From Micromonosporaceae bacterium (GTDB lineage: Bacteria > Actinomycetota > Actinomycetes > Mycobacteriales > Micromonosporaceae): a stretch of 6,274 nucleotides of DNA. Location: positions 1 to 6,274 of the forward strand of contig JADGHA010000264.1 of NCBI GenBank assembly GCA_019689695.1, written 5' to 3'. Below the pieces are notes generated by a model that ran no database searches, was not told where the DNA came from, and was given only the letters and a program-made list of their open reading frames with translations. The translations under genes were made by a program, and so were the position numbers. This document shows positions 1 through 5,426 of the stretch, one piece after another (position 1 is the first letter of the stretch; every line of letters begins with the position of its first letter).

Positions 1-1476
1 GGGGGGGGCGCGCCCCGGGCGTGAGCTGGCCGTACGTTGCGACACCTCGGCGCGCCGGGCGTGCCGGCCGTGGGTGATCTGCGGGGGGCGGGGGGGGCGC
101 CGCGCCGGCACGACCGCGGCCACCATGGCCGCGGTCACCACGAACCCCACCGCGACGGCGAACGCCAGGCGGTACCCCCCGGTCAGCGCCTCGGCGGCGC
201 CGGTGCCGGCCGCCAGCGCCCGGTCCGTCCGCGCGGTGGCCAGGCTGGCCATGACGGCCAGGCCGAGCGCGGCACCCACCTGCTGGGTGGTGTTGACCAG
301 CCCGGAGGCGACCCCGGCGTCGTCGGCCGTGGCGGCGGACATGGCCAGCGCGGTCACCGCGGGCAGGGCCAGGCCGGCGCCCACGCCGAGCAGGAGCAGG
401 CTGGGCAGGATGTCGGCCAGGTAGCGCCCGTCGGCCGGCAGGCGGGCCAGCAGGCCGAGCGCCGCCGCGAGGAGCGCCAGCCCCACCAGGAGCATGGCCC
501 GCGGGCCGAACCGGGCGTTGAGCCGGGCGGAGAAGCCGAGCGACACGATCCCGATCACCACCGCGGTCGGCACGATCGCGGTGCCGGTCTCGATCGGCCC
601 GTACCCGCGCACGCCCTGCAGGTACAGGCTGATCAGGAACTGGAAGCCGACCGCGGCGGCCACCATGAGCGCCTGCGCCAGGTTGGCGCCGCCGACGGTG
701 CGCGAGGCCAGCACCCGCAGCGGCAGCAGGGGCCGGCGGGCGGTCGCCTGGCGCAGCCCGAAACCGGCGAGCAGGGCCAGCGCGGCGGCGCCGAACCCGA
801 GCGTGTGGGCCGAGGCCCAGCCGTAGCGGGCCGCCTCGACGATCGCGTACACGCCGACCATCAGCCCGGCCGTGACCAGCGCGGCGCCGGCCGCGTCGGC
901 GCCCGACCGCAGCCCGCTGCCCCGCTCGGCGGGGAGGATGCGGGTGGCCAGGACCATGCTGGCCACGCCGATCGGCACGTTGACGAAGAAGATCCAATGC
1001 CAGTTGGCGCCCTGGGTGAGCAGCCCGCCGGCGAAGAACCCGAGCGAGGCGCCGGCGGCGCCGACGAAGCTGTAGACGCCGATGGCCAGGGCGCGGTCGC
1101 GGGGGGCGGGGAACAGCGCGACGATCATGCCGAGGATGACCGCGGAGGCGGCCGCGCCGCCGATCCCCTGCACGAACCGGGCCGCCACCAGTACCGGGGC
1201 CGTGGTGGCCAGGCCGCACGCGACCGATGCCGCGGTGAACAGCACCAGCCCGGTGACGAAGATCCGCTTGCGGCCGACCAGGTCGCCCAGCCGGCCGGCG
1301 AGCAGCAGCAGGCCGCCGAACGGGATCACGTACGCGTTGACCACCCAGGCCAGGTCCGCCTGGGCGAACCGGAGGTCCTGCTGGATGGCGGCCAGCGCCA
1401 CGGTGACGATGGTCTGGTCCAAGATGATCATGAGGCTGCCGGTGCAGAGCACGACGAGTGCCAGCCAGCGCTTCAC
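1..1476 (-). CDS. DHA2-family (EmrB/QacA-type) MFS drug exporter, C-terminus beyond window
   Basis: This gene encodes a proton-driven multidrug efflux permease of the inner membrane. Translating the complement from GTG at 1476 gives 492 codons with no stop before the left edge, so the 3' end is missing. The start follows GGGAGG with a 9-nt spacer. Family motifs appear in order: LDQTIVTVAL (about 19-28, motif D1), GRLGDLVGRKR (61-71, motif A), RFVQGIGGA (100-108, motif B), GAAGASLGFFAGG (139-151, a motif C variant lacking the usual Pro) and WHWIFFVNVPIG (159-170). NTTQQVGAA near 395-403 is typical of DHA2 proteins, which usually have 14 membrane segments. Hydrophobic segments run to about residue 456, followed by an Arg/Pro-rich tail, so only a short end is probably missing. 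It is divergent from the HxlR regulator at 1559, which likely represses it. The substrate cannot be told from sequence. Confidence 0.93.
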   Translation of the reverse strand, partial: MKRWLALVVLCTGSLMIILDQTIVTVALAAIQQDLRFAQADLAWVVNAYVIPFGGLLLLAGRLGDLVGRKRIFVTGLVLFTAASVACGLATTAPVLVAARFVQGIGGAAASAVILGMIVALFPAPRDRALAIGVYSFVGAAGASLGFFAGGLLTQGANWHWIFFVNVPIGVASMVLATRILPAERGSGLRSGADAAGAALVTAGLMVGVYAIVEAARYGWASAHTLGFGAAALALLAGFGLRQATARRPLLPLRVLASRTVGGANLAQALMVAAAVGFQFLISLYLQGVRGYGPIETGTAIVPTAVVIGIVSLGFSARLNARFGPRAMLLVGLALLAAALGLLARLPADGRYLADILPSLLLLGVGAGLALPAVTALAMSAATADDAGVASGLVNTTQQVGAALGLAVMASLATARTDRALAAGTGAAEALTGGYRLAFAVAVGFVVTAAMVAAVVPARRPPRPPQITHGRHARRAEVSQRTASSRPGRAPP

Positions 1477-1511
1477 GAGAGTAGGCCTCCCTAAGTGCAC
1501 GACTTGTAACA

Positions 1512-1539
1512 GGACCCATGATGTGTGACCATCGGGTCC
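1512..1539. promoter_or_regulatory. Imperfect inverted repeat, candidate HxlR operator
   Basis: The 82-nt divergent gap between the exporter and the HxlR gene contains GGACCC (1512-1517), an AT bulge, GATG (1520-1523), a 6-nt centre, then CATC (1530-1533) and GGGTCC (1534-1539). That is 10 paired positions with one 2-nt asymmetry. A weak forward promoter, TTGTAA (1504-1509), 17 nt, GACCAT (1527-1532), would overlap it, as expected of a repressor site. A second short repeat, AAGT-N5-ACTT at 1493-1505, lies nearer the exporter. HxlR regulators commonly bind dyads in such divergent gaps. The operator assignment is inference, and an RNA hairpin in the leader is the alternative. Confidence 0.5.
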
Positions 1540-1544
1540 GGCGT

Positions 1545-1551
1545 AAGGAGG
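1545..1551 (+). promoter_or_regulatory. Ribosome binding site fixing the HxlR start
   Basis: AAGGAGG lies 7 nt before ATG at 1559. An in-frame TTG at 1556 would leave a 4-nt spacer, so ATG 1559 is preferred. Confidence 0.85.
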
Positions 1552-1558
1552 CACTTTG

Positions 1559-2002
1559 ATGTCCCAGGGGCACACCGCTGTACCAGACGAGGTCACGGAC
1601 GCCTGCACCGTCCGCCAGGTGCTGGACCGGGTCGGCGGCAAGTGGAGCATCGGCGTGCTGGTCCACGCCTGCCGGGGACCGGTGCGCTTCACCGAGCTGG
1701 AACGCGCCGTCGAGGGGATCAGCCGGCGCATGCTCACGCTGACCCTGCGCAACCTGGAACGCGACGGCCTGCTGACCCGGACCGTCTACCCGACCGTGCC
1801 GCCCAAGGTGGAGTACACCGCCACCCCGATGGCCCGCGAGCTCTACGACTCCCTGGTCACCCTCACCAGCTGGGCGCAACGCCACCGGGCCGACATCGCC
1901 GCGGCCCGCGAGGCGTACGACCGCGAGCACGGCAGGGCCGGCGACGCCGCCACGGACACCTGCCCGATGTCCGGGCCGGACCTGGCCGCGGCCGGCCGGT
2001 AG
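1559..2002 (+). CDS. HxlR-family winged-helix transcriptional regulator
   Basis: The product is a 147-residue DNA-binding protein of the HxlR/MarR-like winged-helix class, a usual length for these dimeric regulators. The hallmark CTVRQVLDRVGGKWS is at 16-30, followed by RFTELERAVEGISRRMLTL (43-61, recognition-helix region), LRNLERDGLLTR (63-74) and the wing VPPKVEYTATPMARELY (80-96). Cys16 sits just before the first helix, about where redox-sensing members such as YodB keep their reactive cysteine. Many non-sensing relatives also have a Cys there, so redox sensing is only possible. Cys38 and Cys135 are the other cysteines. The gene is divergent from the MFS exporter, which points to local control of efflux in response to a toxic or electrophilic ligand. 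It ends 4 nt from the convergent DedA gene. Confidence 0.93.
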   Translation: MSQGHTAVPDEVTDACTVRQVLDRVGGKWSIGVLVHACRGPVRFTELERAVEGISRRMLTLTLRNLERDGLLTRTVYPTVPPKVEYTATPMARELYDSLVTLTSWAQRHRADIAAAREAYDREHGRAGDAATDTCPMSGPDLAAAGR

Positions 2003-2006
2003 GGCT

Positions 2007-2726
2007 TTAGGCCTCGCGGTCCTTCACCGCCACCGAGGGGCGACCCGGACCGGCCGCCTGGCCAGCGAGCCCGCCGGCCCGCCGGCCAGGGTGGCGGCGC
2101 CGGTACCGGTGCACCACCTCGGCCAGGAGGCTGATCACCAGGGCCACGCCCAGTCCGAGCAGCAGGCCGGCGAGCAGGTTGTCCTGGAACGCCCGGCCTC
2201 CCAGGTAGCCGATCAGCGTGCAGTAGATGCCCCAGGTCAGCGCGCCGACGGCATCGAACGCGGAGAACAGCCGCAGCGGGTAGCCGACCGCACCGGTGGC
2301 CAGCGTGACCGCCGTCCGGCCGCCGGGCAGGAACCGGGCCGCCACCAGGATCAGGCCACCGCGCCGGGACAGCGTCGCCGCCGCCCGGTCCAGCGCGGCG
2401 CGCCTGCGCCGCCGAGTCCGGCCGCTGACCCCGCCGACGCGGCTGAGCGCCTCCGTGGGGCCGCCGGCCGCCCTGCGCCGGCGCCACCGATGCCGGACGA
2501 AGCGGCCGAAGACGTACGACACGTGGTCACCGGCGTAGGCGCCCAGGGCCGCGGCCAGCACGACGAGGAACACGTTCGGCTCCCCGGTCGCGGCGAACAC
2601 CCCTGCGGTGATCACCGCGGTCTCGCTCGGCACCAGCGGCAGGAAGCCGTCCACCGCGGCGAGGCAGAGCAGCGCCAGGTACAGCCACGGCGAGGACACG
2701 GCCTGGCCGACAAGGTCGCCTACCAT
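2007..2726 (-). CDS. DedA-family (SNARE-associated/VTT domain) membrane protein
   Basis: This is an integral membrane protein of the DedA superfamily, whose members act in lipid carrier recycling and membrane homeostasis; the substrate here is unknown. From ATG 2726 it is 239 residues, slightly long for the family. Recognisable signatures are a membrane segment followed by PLVPSETAVITAGVFA (30-45, conserved Glu35), GAYAGDHVSYVFGR (62-75), ARFLPGGRTAVTLATGAVGY (130-149, the R-x-x-P-G-x-R type motif) and a last Trp-containing helix with IGYLGG. An unusually Arg-rich segment fills about 75-122, and the C-terminal tail is basic. The start is uncertain. GTG 2735 lies behind a G6 run, while ATG 2774 overlaps a possible TATGCT -10 box on this strand and is less likely. 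It is convergent with the HxlR gene and divergent from the SDR gene. Confidence 0.9.
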   Translation of the reverse strand: MVGDLVGQAVSSPWLYLALLCLAAVDGFLPLVPSETAVITAGVFAATGEPNVFLVVLAAALGAYAGDHVSYVFGRFVRHRWRRRRAAGGPTEALSRVGGVSGRTRRRRRAALDRAAATLSRRGGLILVAARFLPGGRTAVTLATGAVGYPLRLFSAFDAVGALTWGIYCTLIGYLGGRAFQDNLLAGLLLGLGVALVISLLAEVVHRYRRRHPGRRAGGLAGQAAGPGRPSVAVKDREA

Positions 2727-2782
2727 CCCGCCCACGGCGCCCCCCGCGCGTGCCGGTGCCCATCCGTCGAGCATATGCGGGC

Positions 2783-2791
2783 TGGTACCCT
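2783..2791 (+). promoter_or_regulatory. Extended -10 promoter for leaderless SDR transcript
   Basis: TGG-TACCCT combines a TGN extension with a TANNNT -10 box (2786-2791). It sits 7 nt before ATG 2799, so transcription would begin at or next to the start codon. No Shine-Dalgarno sequence precedes that ATG and no convincing -35 box is visible. Leaderless genes with this spacing are common in Actinobacteria. Confidence 0.6.
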
Positions 2792-2798
2792 GCCCCGG

Positions 2799-3581
2799 AT
2801 GATCTCGAAGTCTCCAGTGGCCGTTGTCACCGGGGCCGCCCAAGGCATCGGCCGGCGGGTCGCCGAGGTGCTGGCCCGGTCCGGCTACGCGCTGGCCCTG
2901 GCCGACCTGAACGAACCGGCCGCCACCCTCGCCACCGTCACCGACCTGGGCGCCGAGGCGGTCGCGGTGACCGGCGACGTGTCGGCGCAGGAGCACGTGG
3001 ACGAGCTGGTCCACCAGGTGTCCACCCGTTTCGGCCGGGTCGACGCGCTGGTCAACAACGCCGGGATCTCCCTGCTGCAACCGGCCGAGCAGACCACGCC
3101 GCAGCAGTGGCGGCGCGTGCTGGAGGTCAACCTCACCGGCCCGTTCCTGCTCTGCCGCGGCTTCGCCCCGATGATGCTGGCGGCCGGGGCCGGCGCGATC
3201 GTCAACGTGGCCTCCGTCGCCGGGCTCAGCGGCATCGCCGACCGGGCCGCCTACAACGCCAGCAAGCACGGGCTGATCGGCCTGACCCGGACGCTGGCCG
3301 TCGAATGGGGCGGCCGCGGGATCCGGGTCAACGCCGTCTGCCCGGCCTGGGTCAAGACCGAGATGGACGTTGCCGACCAGGCCTCGGGCGGCTACACCGA
3401 CGAGGACATCACCGGCCGGGTGCCGATGGCCCGCTTCGCCACCCCGGACGACGTGGCCGCCGCGGTGGCGTTCCTGCTCGACCCGGCGCGCAGCGGGTTC
3501 ATCAACGGCGCGGCGCTGCCGGTCGACGGCGGGTGGACCGCAGACGGCAGCTGGACCAGCCTCCGCCTGCGCAAGCGCTGA
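2799..3581 (+). CDS. Short-chain dehydrogenase/reductase (classical SDR, probably NAD-dependent)
   Basis: The product is a 260-residue cytosolic oxidoreductase with a Rossmann fold and the standard classical SDR length. Visible motifs are TGAAQGIG (11-18, cofactor glycine motif), Asp36 at the end of strand beta-2 (ADLN, favouring NAD(H) over NADP(H)), DV (60-61), NNAG (86-89), Asn111, catalytic Ser139, and YNASK with Tyr152 and Lys156. All four members of the Asn-Ser-Tyr-Lys tetrad are present. The usual P-G after beta-6 reads P-A (182-183). The C-terminal segment carries LPVDGGWTADGSW, seen in many actinobacterial SDRs annotated as 3-oxoacyl-ACP reductase-like or sugar/alcohol dehydrogenases. 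The substrate is not deducible. The ATG at 2799 directly precedes the fold and lies 7 nt after a good -10 box. It is divergent from the DedA gene. Confidence 0.93.
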   Translation: MISKSPVAVVTGAAQGIGRRVAEVLARSGYALALADLNEPAATLATVTDLGAEAVAVTGDVSAQEHVDELVHQVSTRFGRVDALVNNAGISLLQPAEQTTPQQWRRVLEVNLTGPFLLCRGFAPMMLAAGAGAIVNVASVAGLSGIADRAAYNASKHGLIGLTRTLAVEWGGRGIRVNAVCPAWVKTEMDVADQASGGYTDEDITGRVPMARFATPDDVAAAVAFLLDPARSGFINGAALPVDGGWTADGSWTSLRLRKR

Positions 3582-3626
3582 CCACCCCACAGCGTCCAGG
3601 CGCACGTCCCGCGCGCCGAAAACCGC

Positions 3627-3648
3627 GGTCGGCGCATCGCGGCCGACC
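3627..3648. terminator. 7-bp hairpin downstream of SDR, candidate terminator
   Basis: GGTCGGC (3627-3633) pairs perfectly with GCCGACC (3642-3648) across an 8-nt loop, 45 nt after the SDR stop. No U-tract follows, which is common for actinobacterial terminators. It also lies just upstream of a possible -10 box (3654), so it could instead be an operator. Its arms recur upstream of rbpA. Confidence 0.4.
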
Positions 3649-3653
3649 CGGCG

Positions 3654-3659
3654 TACGCT
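3654..3659 (+). promoter_or_regulatory. Candidate -10 box for the ATPase gene
   Basis: TACGCT fits TANNNT and would start transcription near 3666, giving about a 70-nt leader to GTG 3737. No clear -35 box is seen at the usual distance. Confidence 0.35.
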
Positions 3660-3736
3660 GATCACCAGCGATGGAACGGAAGGTGGGCCGGTCGGGTGGG
3701 AACGTCTTCGCTGGTGGTGGCGGGAGCCGAGGAACC

Positions 3737-4174
3737 GTGCCAGACCCCGGCGTGATCCGCGAGCCGCCCCCGCCGCTGCTGTGGCGGGAGTTCACCGGCA
3801 GCCAGGTCGGCGCGGTGCGGCACGCGGTGACCCGGCTGGCGGCCGCCAGCGGGCTGGCCGGCCGGCGGCTGGAGGATTTCGCCCTCGCCGTCAACGAGCT
3901 GGTGACCAACGCGGTCCGGCACGCCGGTGGGCGCGGCCGGCTGCGGCTGTGGCGGACGGACGGCCGGCTGTGCTGCGAGGTCACCGACGACGGGCCGGGC
4001 ATCCCGGCCCACCGGGTGGAGCCGACCGCGCCACCGCCGGTCTCCGCCACCGACGGCCGCGGCTTGTGGCTGGTGAGCCGGTTGTGTGACGACGTGCGGA
4101 TCACCACAGGTCCGGCCGGGACCACGGTACGCATCGCCGCGCCTCTGTCCGGCCCGCACCTCACGACCGGCTAG
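3737..4174 (+). CDS. HATPase_c_2 protein, anti-sigma-factor (RsbW-like) serine kinase family
   Basis: The product is a single-domain cytosolic GHKL ATPase of 145 residues. Such actinobacterial proteins usually bind sigma factors or phosphorylate anti-sigma antagonists. ATP-site motifs are the N box NELVTNAVRH (53-62, Glu54 and Asn58), the G1 box VTDDGPGIP (82-90) and the G2 box DGRGLWLVSRLCDDV (106-120). The fold starts near LLWREF (14-19), and no sensor, transmembrane or receiver domain is attached. I chose GTG 3737 because GGGAG lies 10 nt upstream. The 22 codons back to an in-frame ATG at 3671 are Gly-rich, have A or T at 7 of 22 third positions, and lack a ribosome site. GTG 3752 is another option. 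No partner sigma or antagonist gene is adjacent, so the target is unknown. It precedes rbpA but is separated from it by 249 nt. Confidence 0.85.
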   Translation: MPDPGVIREPPPPLLWREFTGSQVGAVRHAVTRLAAASGLAGRRLEDFALAVNELVTNAVRHAGGRGRLRLWRTDGRLCCEVTDDGPGIPAHRVEPTAPPPVSATDGRGLWLVSRLCDDVRITTGPAGTTVRIAAPLSGPHLTTG

Positions 4175-4206
4175 CCCGGCATCGTGTGGGTCGACGGGTC
4201 GCCGCC

Positions 4207-4240
4207 GTCCGGCCGCCGCAGCCGTCCCGCAGCGCCGGAC
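4207..4240. terminator. Inverted repeat after the ATPase gene, weak terminator candidate
   Basis: GTCCGGC (4207-4213) and GCCGGAC (4234-4240) form a 7-bp stem with a 20-nt loop, starting 33 nt after the ATPase stop codon. There is no U-tract. Such GC-rich repeats arise easily by chance here. Confidence 0.3.
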
Positions 4241-4271
4241 ACCATCGGCAGCCGACCGGCCACGGTGGCGT

Positions 4272-4277
4272 TAGACT
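4272..4277 (+). promoter_or_regulatory. Possible second (housekeeping) -10 box upstream of rbpA
   Basis: TAGACT fits the TANNNT -10 consensus and stands out in a GC-rich gap. It would give about a 140-nt leader for rbpA, or a separate small transcript. No good -35 box is seen. Confidence 0.3.
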
Positions 4278-4317
4278 GGACGACGGGCGAAGTGTCCGCC
4301 AAATCCCGCGACGCTGA

Positions 4318-4330
4318 GTGCACCATGCAC
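4318..4330. promoter_or_regulatory. Perfect dyad GTGCA-N3-TGCAC upstream of rbpA promoter
   Basis: GTGCA (4318-4322), a 3-nt spacer and TGCAC (4326-4330) form a short perfect dyad 20 nt before the SigR-type -35 box. It could bind an unidentified regulator. Chance occurrence is possible for a 5-bp arm. Confidence 0.3.
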
Positions 4331-4349
4331 GCTACGCGCGGGCCGGTCG

Positions 4350-4376
4350 GGAATCGTCAGACCGACCCGCGCCGTT
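4350..4376 (+). promoter_or_regulatory. SigR/SigH-type (thiol-oxidative stress) promoter of rbpA
   Basis: GGAAT (4350-4354, preceded by another G) and GTT (4374-4376, continuing as GTTACA) are separated by exactly 19 nt. This matches the published actinobacterial SigR/SigH consensus GGAAT-N18/19-GTT. The start point would be near 4383, leaving about a 40-nt leader to the rbpA ATG. In Streptomyces coelicolor rbpA belongs to the SigR regulon, which supports the call. The sequence match is direct; activity is inferred. Confidence 0.8.
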
Positions 4377-4423
4377 ACACCTGAAGATCCTGCACACCGA
4401 ACGACCCGAGGGGAAAGCCGATC

Positions 4424-4768
4424 ATGGGCGAGCGCATGTTGCGCGGAAGTCGTCTGGGAGCCGTCAGCTACGAGTCCGACCGTAACACCGAGCTGGCTCC
4501 GCGGCAGACCCGCGAGTACCTGTGCGCCAAGGGCCACCAGTTCGAGGTGCCGTTCGCCGTCGACGCCGAGGTCCCGATGACCTGGGAGTGCAAGTTCGAC
4601 GGCAGCATCGCGCGGCTCGTCGACGGCAGCGAGCCCGAGCAGAAGAAGGCCAAGCCGCCGCGCACCCACTGGGACATGCTGCTGGAGCGGCGCTCGATCC
4701 CGGAGCTGGAGAACATCCTCGCCGAGCGCCTGGAAGAGGTGCGCGCCCGCCGCGGCCGCTCGGCCTGA
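4424..4768 (+). CDS. rbpA: RNA polymerase-binding protein RbpA
   Basis: RbpA is an actinobacterial transcription factor that binds RNA polymerase and the principal sigma factor, stabilises the open complex, and affects basal rifampicin tolerance. The 114-residue product matches the family across its length: RGSRLGAVSYESDRN (7-21, N-terminal tail and start of the core), a beta-barrel core with YLCAKGHQFEVPF (32-44) and WECKFDG (54-60), a basic linker EQKKAKPPRTHWDMLLERRS (72-91), and the sigma-interaction helix to the end. Streptomyces RbpA binds zinc through a Cys/His/Cys/Cys set. Here Cys34, His38 and Cys56 remain, but the fourth position is Asp59. GAGGGG lies 10 nt before the ATG. A SigR-type promoter precedes it. 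It faces fxsA and ppm1 convergently, an arrangement I recall as conserved in Streptomyces and mycobacteria. Confidence 0.97.
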   Translation: MGERMLRGSRLGAVSYESDRNTELAPRQTREYLCAKGHQFEVPFAVDAEVPMTWECKFDGSIARLVDGSEPEQKKAKPPRTHWDMLLERRSIPELENILAERLEEVRARRGRSA

Positions 4769-4800
4769 CCACCTGACCCCTCACGCGCCGTCCCGGCCGG

Positions 4801-4814
4801 GCCGCCGGGGCGGC
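4801..4814. terminator. Compact GC hairpin between convergent rbpA and fxsA
   Basis: GCCGCC (4801-4806) and GGCGGC (4809-4814) can pair around a tight loop within the 87-nt convergent gap. It is positioned to end transcription from both sides. It lacks U-tracts and sits in generally GC-rich sequence, so support is modest. Confidence 0.4.
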
Positions 4815-4855
4815 GCCGCTGTCTGCGGAGAGCCCGAACACCACCGTGGGGCGGC

Positions 4856-5365
4856 TCAGCGCTCCTCAGGCATCTCGCGTGGCCCGATGATCTCACCCTC
4901 GATCGTTTGACGGGGCGCCGCCGATGGCGGTTGCGTCCGCCACGGCTCACCCCGGTACGCCCGCACCCGGCGCGGCCCGAACAGGTCACCGGCGGCCGCG
5001 GCCGACAGCCGGCGCTCGGCCCGCCGTGCCGCCTGCCGGCCGACCAGCCGCCGCACCGGCGGGACCAGCAGCAGCGCGCCCACCAGACCGGTCAGCAGGC
5101 CGGGCACCGCCAGCAGCACCGCCCCCAGCAGGCCGACCAGCCCATCGATCACCTGCCCGCCCGGCGGCCGGCCGGCCCGGACCACCTCGCGCAGCTTGCG
5201 CCAGGCCTCCGTGCTCTCCCGGCGCAGCAGCAGGGCGCCGGCGGTCGAGGCGGCCAGCACCAGCAGCACCGTCCACCCCCAGCCGAGCCACCGGCCGACC
5301 AGGACGAAGGCGACCAGCTCGGCGACGGCCGTGGCGACCCCGCCGGCCAGAATCAGGCGTGCCAT
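4856..5365 (-). CDS. fxsA: FxsA family membrane protein
   Basis: The product is a 169-residue inner-membrane protein of the FxsA family, named for E. coli FxsA, whose overproduction relieves F-plasmid exclusion of phage T7; its normal role is unknown. Hydrophobic segments lie at about 4-24 (with the family's early Glu at 16), 30-47, and a long one at 72-102. The last contains the signature PGLLTGLVGALLLVPPVRRLV, where E. coli has PGFFTD and PPVR; the Asp is Gly93 here. A hydrophilic Arg-rich tail of about 60 residues follows. AAGGAGG ends 6 nt before ATG 5365, fixing the start over an upstream in-frame ATG at 5401 that lies inside a hairpin loop. It follows ppm1 on the same strand after 61 nt, almost all of it hairpin, and converges on rbpA. 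Confidence 0.88.
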   Translation of the reverse strand: MARLILAGGVATAVAELVAFVLVGRWLGWGWTVLLVLAASTAGALLLRRESTEAWRKLREVVRAGRPPGGQVIDGLVGLLGAVLLAVPGLLTGLVGALLLVPPVRRLVGRQAARRAERRLSAAAAGDLFGPRRVRAYRGEPWRTQPPSAAPRQTIEGEIIGPREMPEER

Positions 5366-5378
5366 CCGCTGCCTCCTT

Positions 5379-5424
5379 GCGAAGATGCCCGGATCCCTCA
5401 TCCAACCGGACCGGGCATCTTCGC
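5379..5424 (-). terminator. Perfect 14-bp hairpin between ppm1 and fxsA
   Basis: GCGAAGATGCCCGG (5379-5392) is exactly inverted as CCGGGCATCTTCGC (5411-5424). Three more pairs form inside (TCC 5394-5396 with GGA 5408-5410) past a single bulged A. In the mRNA it starts 2 nt after the ppm1 stop codon and ends directly against the fxsA AAGGAGG. It could terminate or attenuate ppm1 transcripts, or protect and process the mRNA. No U-tract follows the stem. Confidence 0.75.
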
Positions 5425-5426
5425 GC

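Noticed and set aside
37..1494. Long plus-strand open frame (485 codons) opposite the exporter
   Set aside because: The translation is a low-complexity Gly/Arg/Gln/Ala string with no motif, whereas the complement reads as a full MFS protein. It is a high-GC shadow frame.
2091..2798. Upstream extension of the SDR frame
   Set aside because: It runs antisense through the DedA gene, and its translation is low complexity. The Rossmann motif begins right after ATG 2799.
2727..3665. N-terminal extension of the DedA frame across the SDR gene
   Set aside because: The frame stays open antisense to the SDR gene only because of GC content. DedA motifs begin just after 2726.
3671..3736. Longer ATPase N-terminus from ATG 3671
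   Set aside because: The segment is Gly-rich, has lower third-position GC than the gene body, and lacks a ribosome site. It cannot be fully excluded.
4184..4384. Small open frame between the ATPase and rbpA genes
   Set aside because: It has no ribosome site, mixed codon use, and overlaps the SigR-type promoter. No recognisable protein.
4271..4989. Minus-strand frames across rbpA
   Set aside because: They are antisense to a confidently identified gene and show no family motifs.
5366..5401. Alternative fxsA start at ATG 5401
   Set aside because: It lies in the hairpin loop with no ribosome site, while ATG 5365 has AAGGAGG at good spacing.
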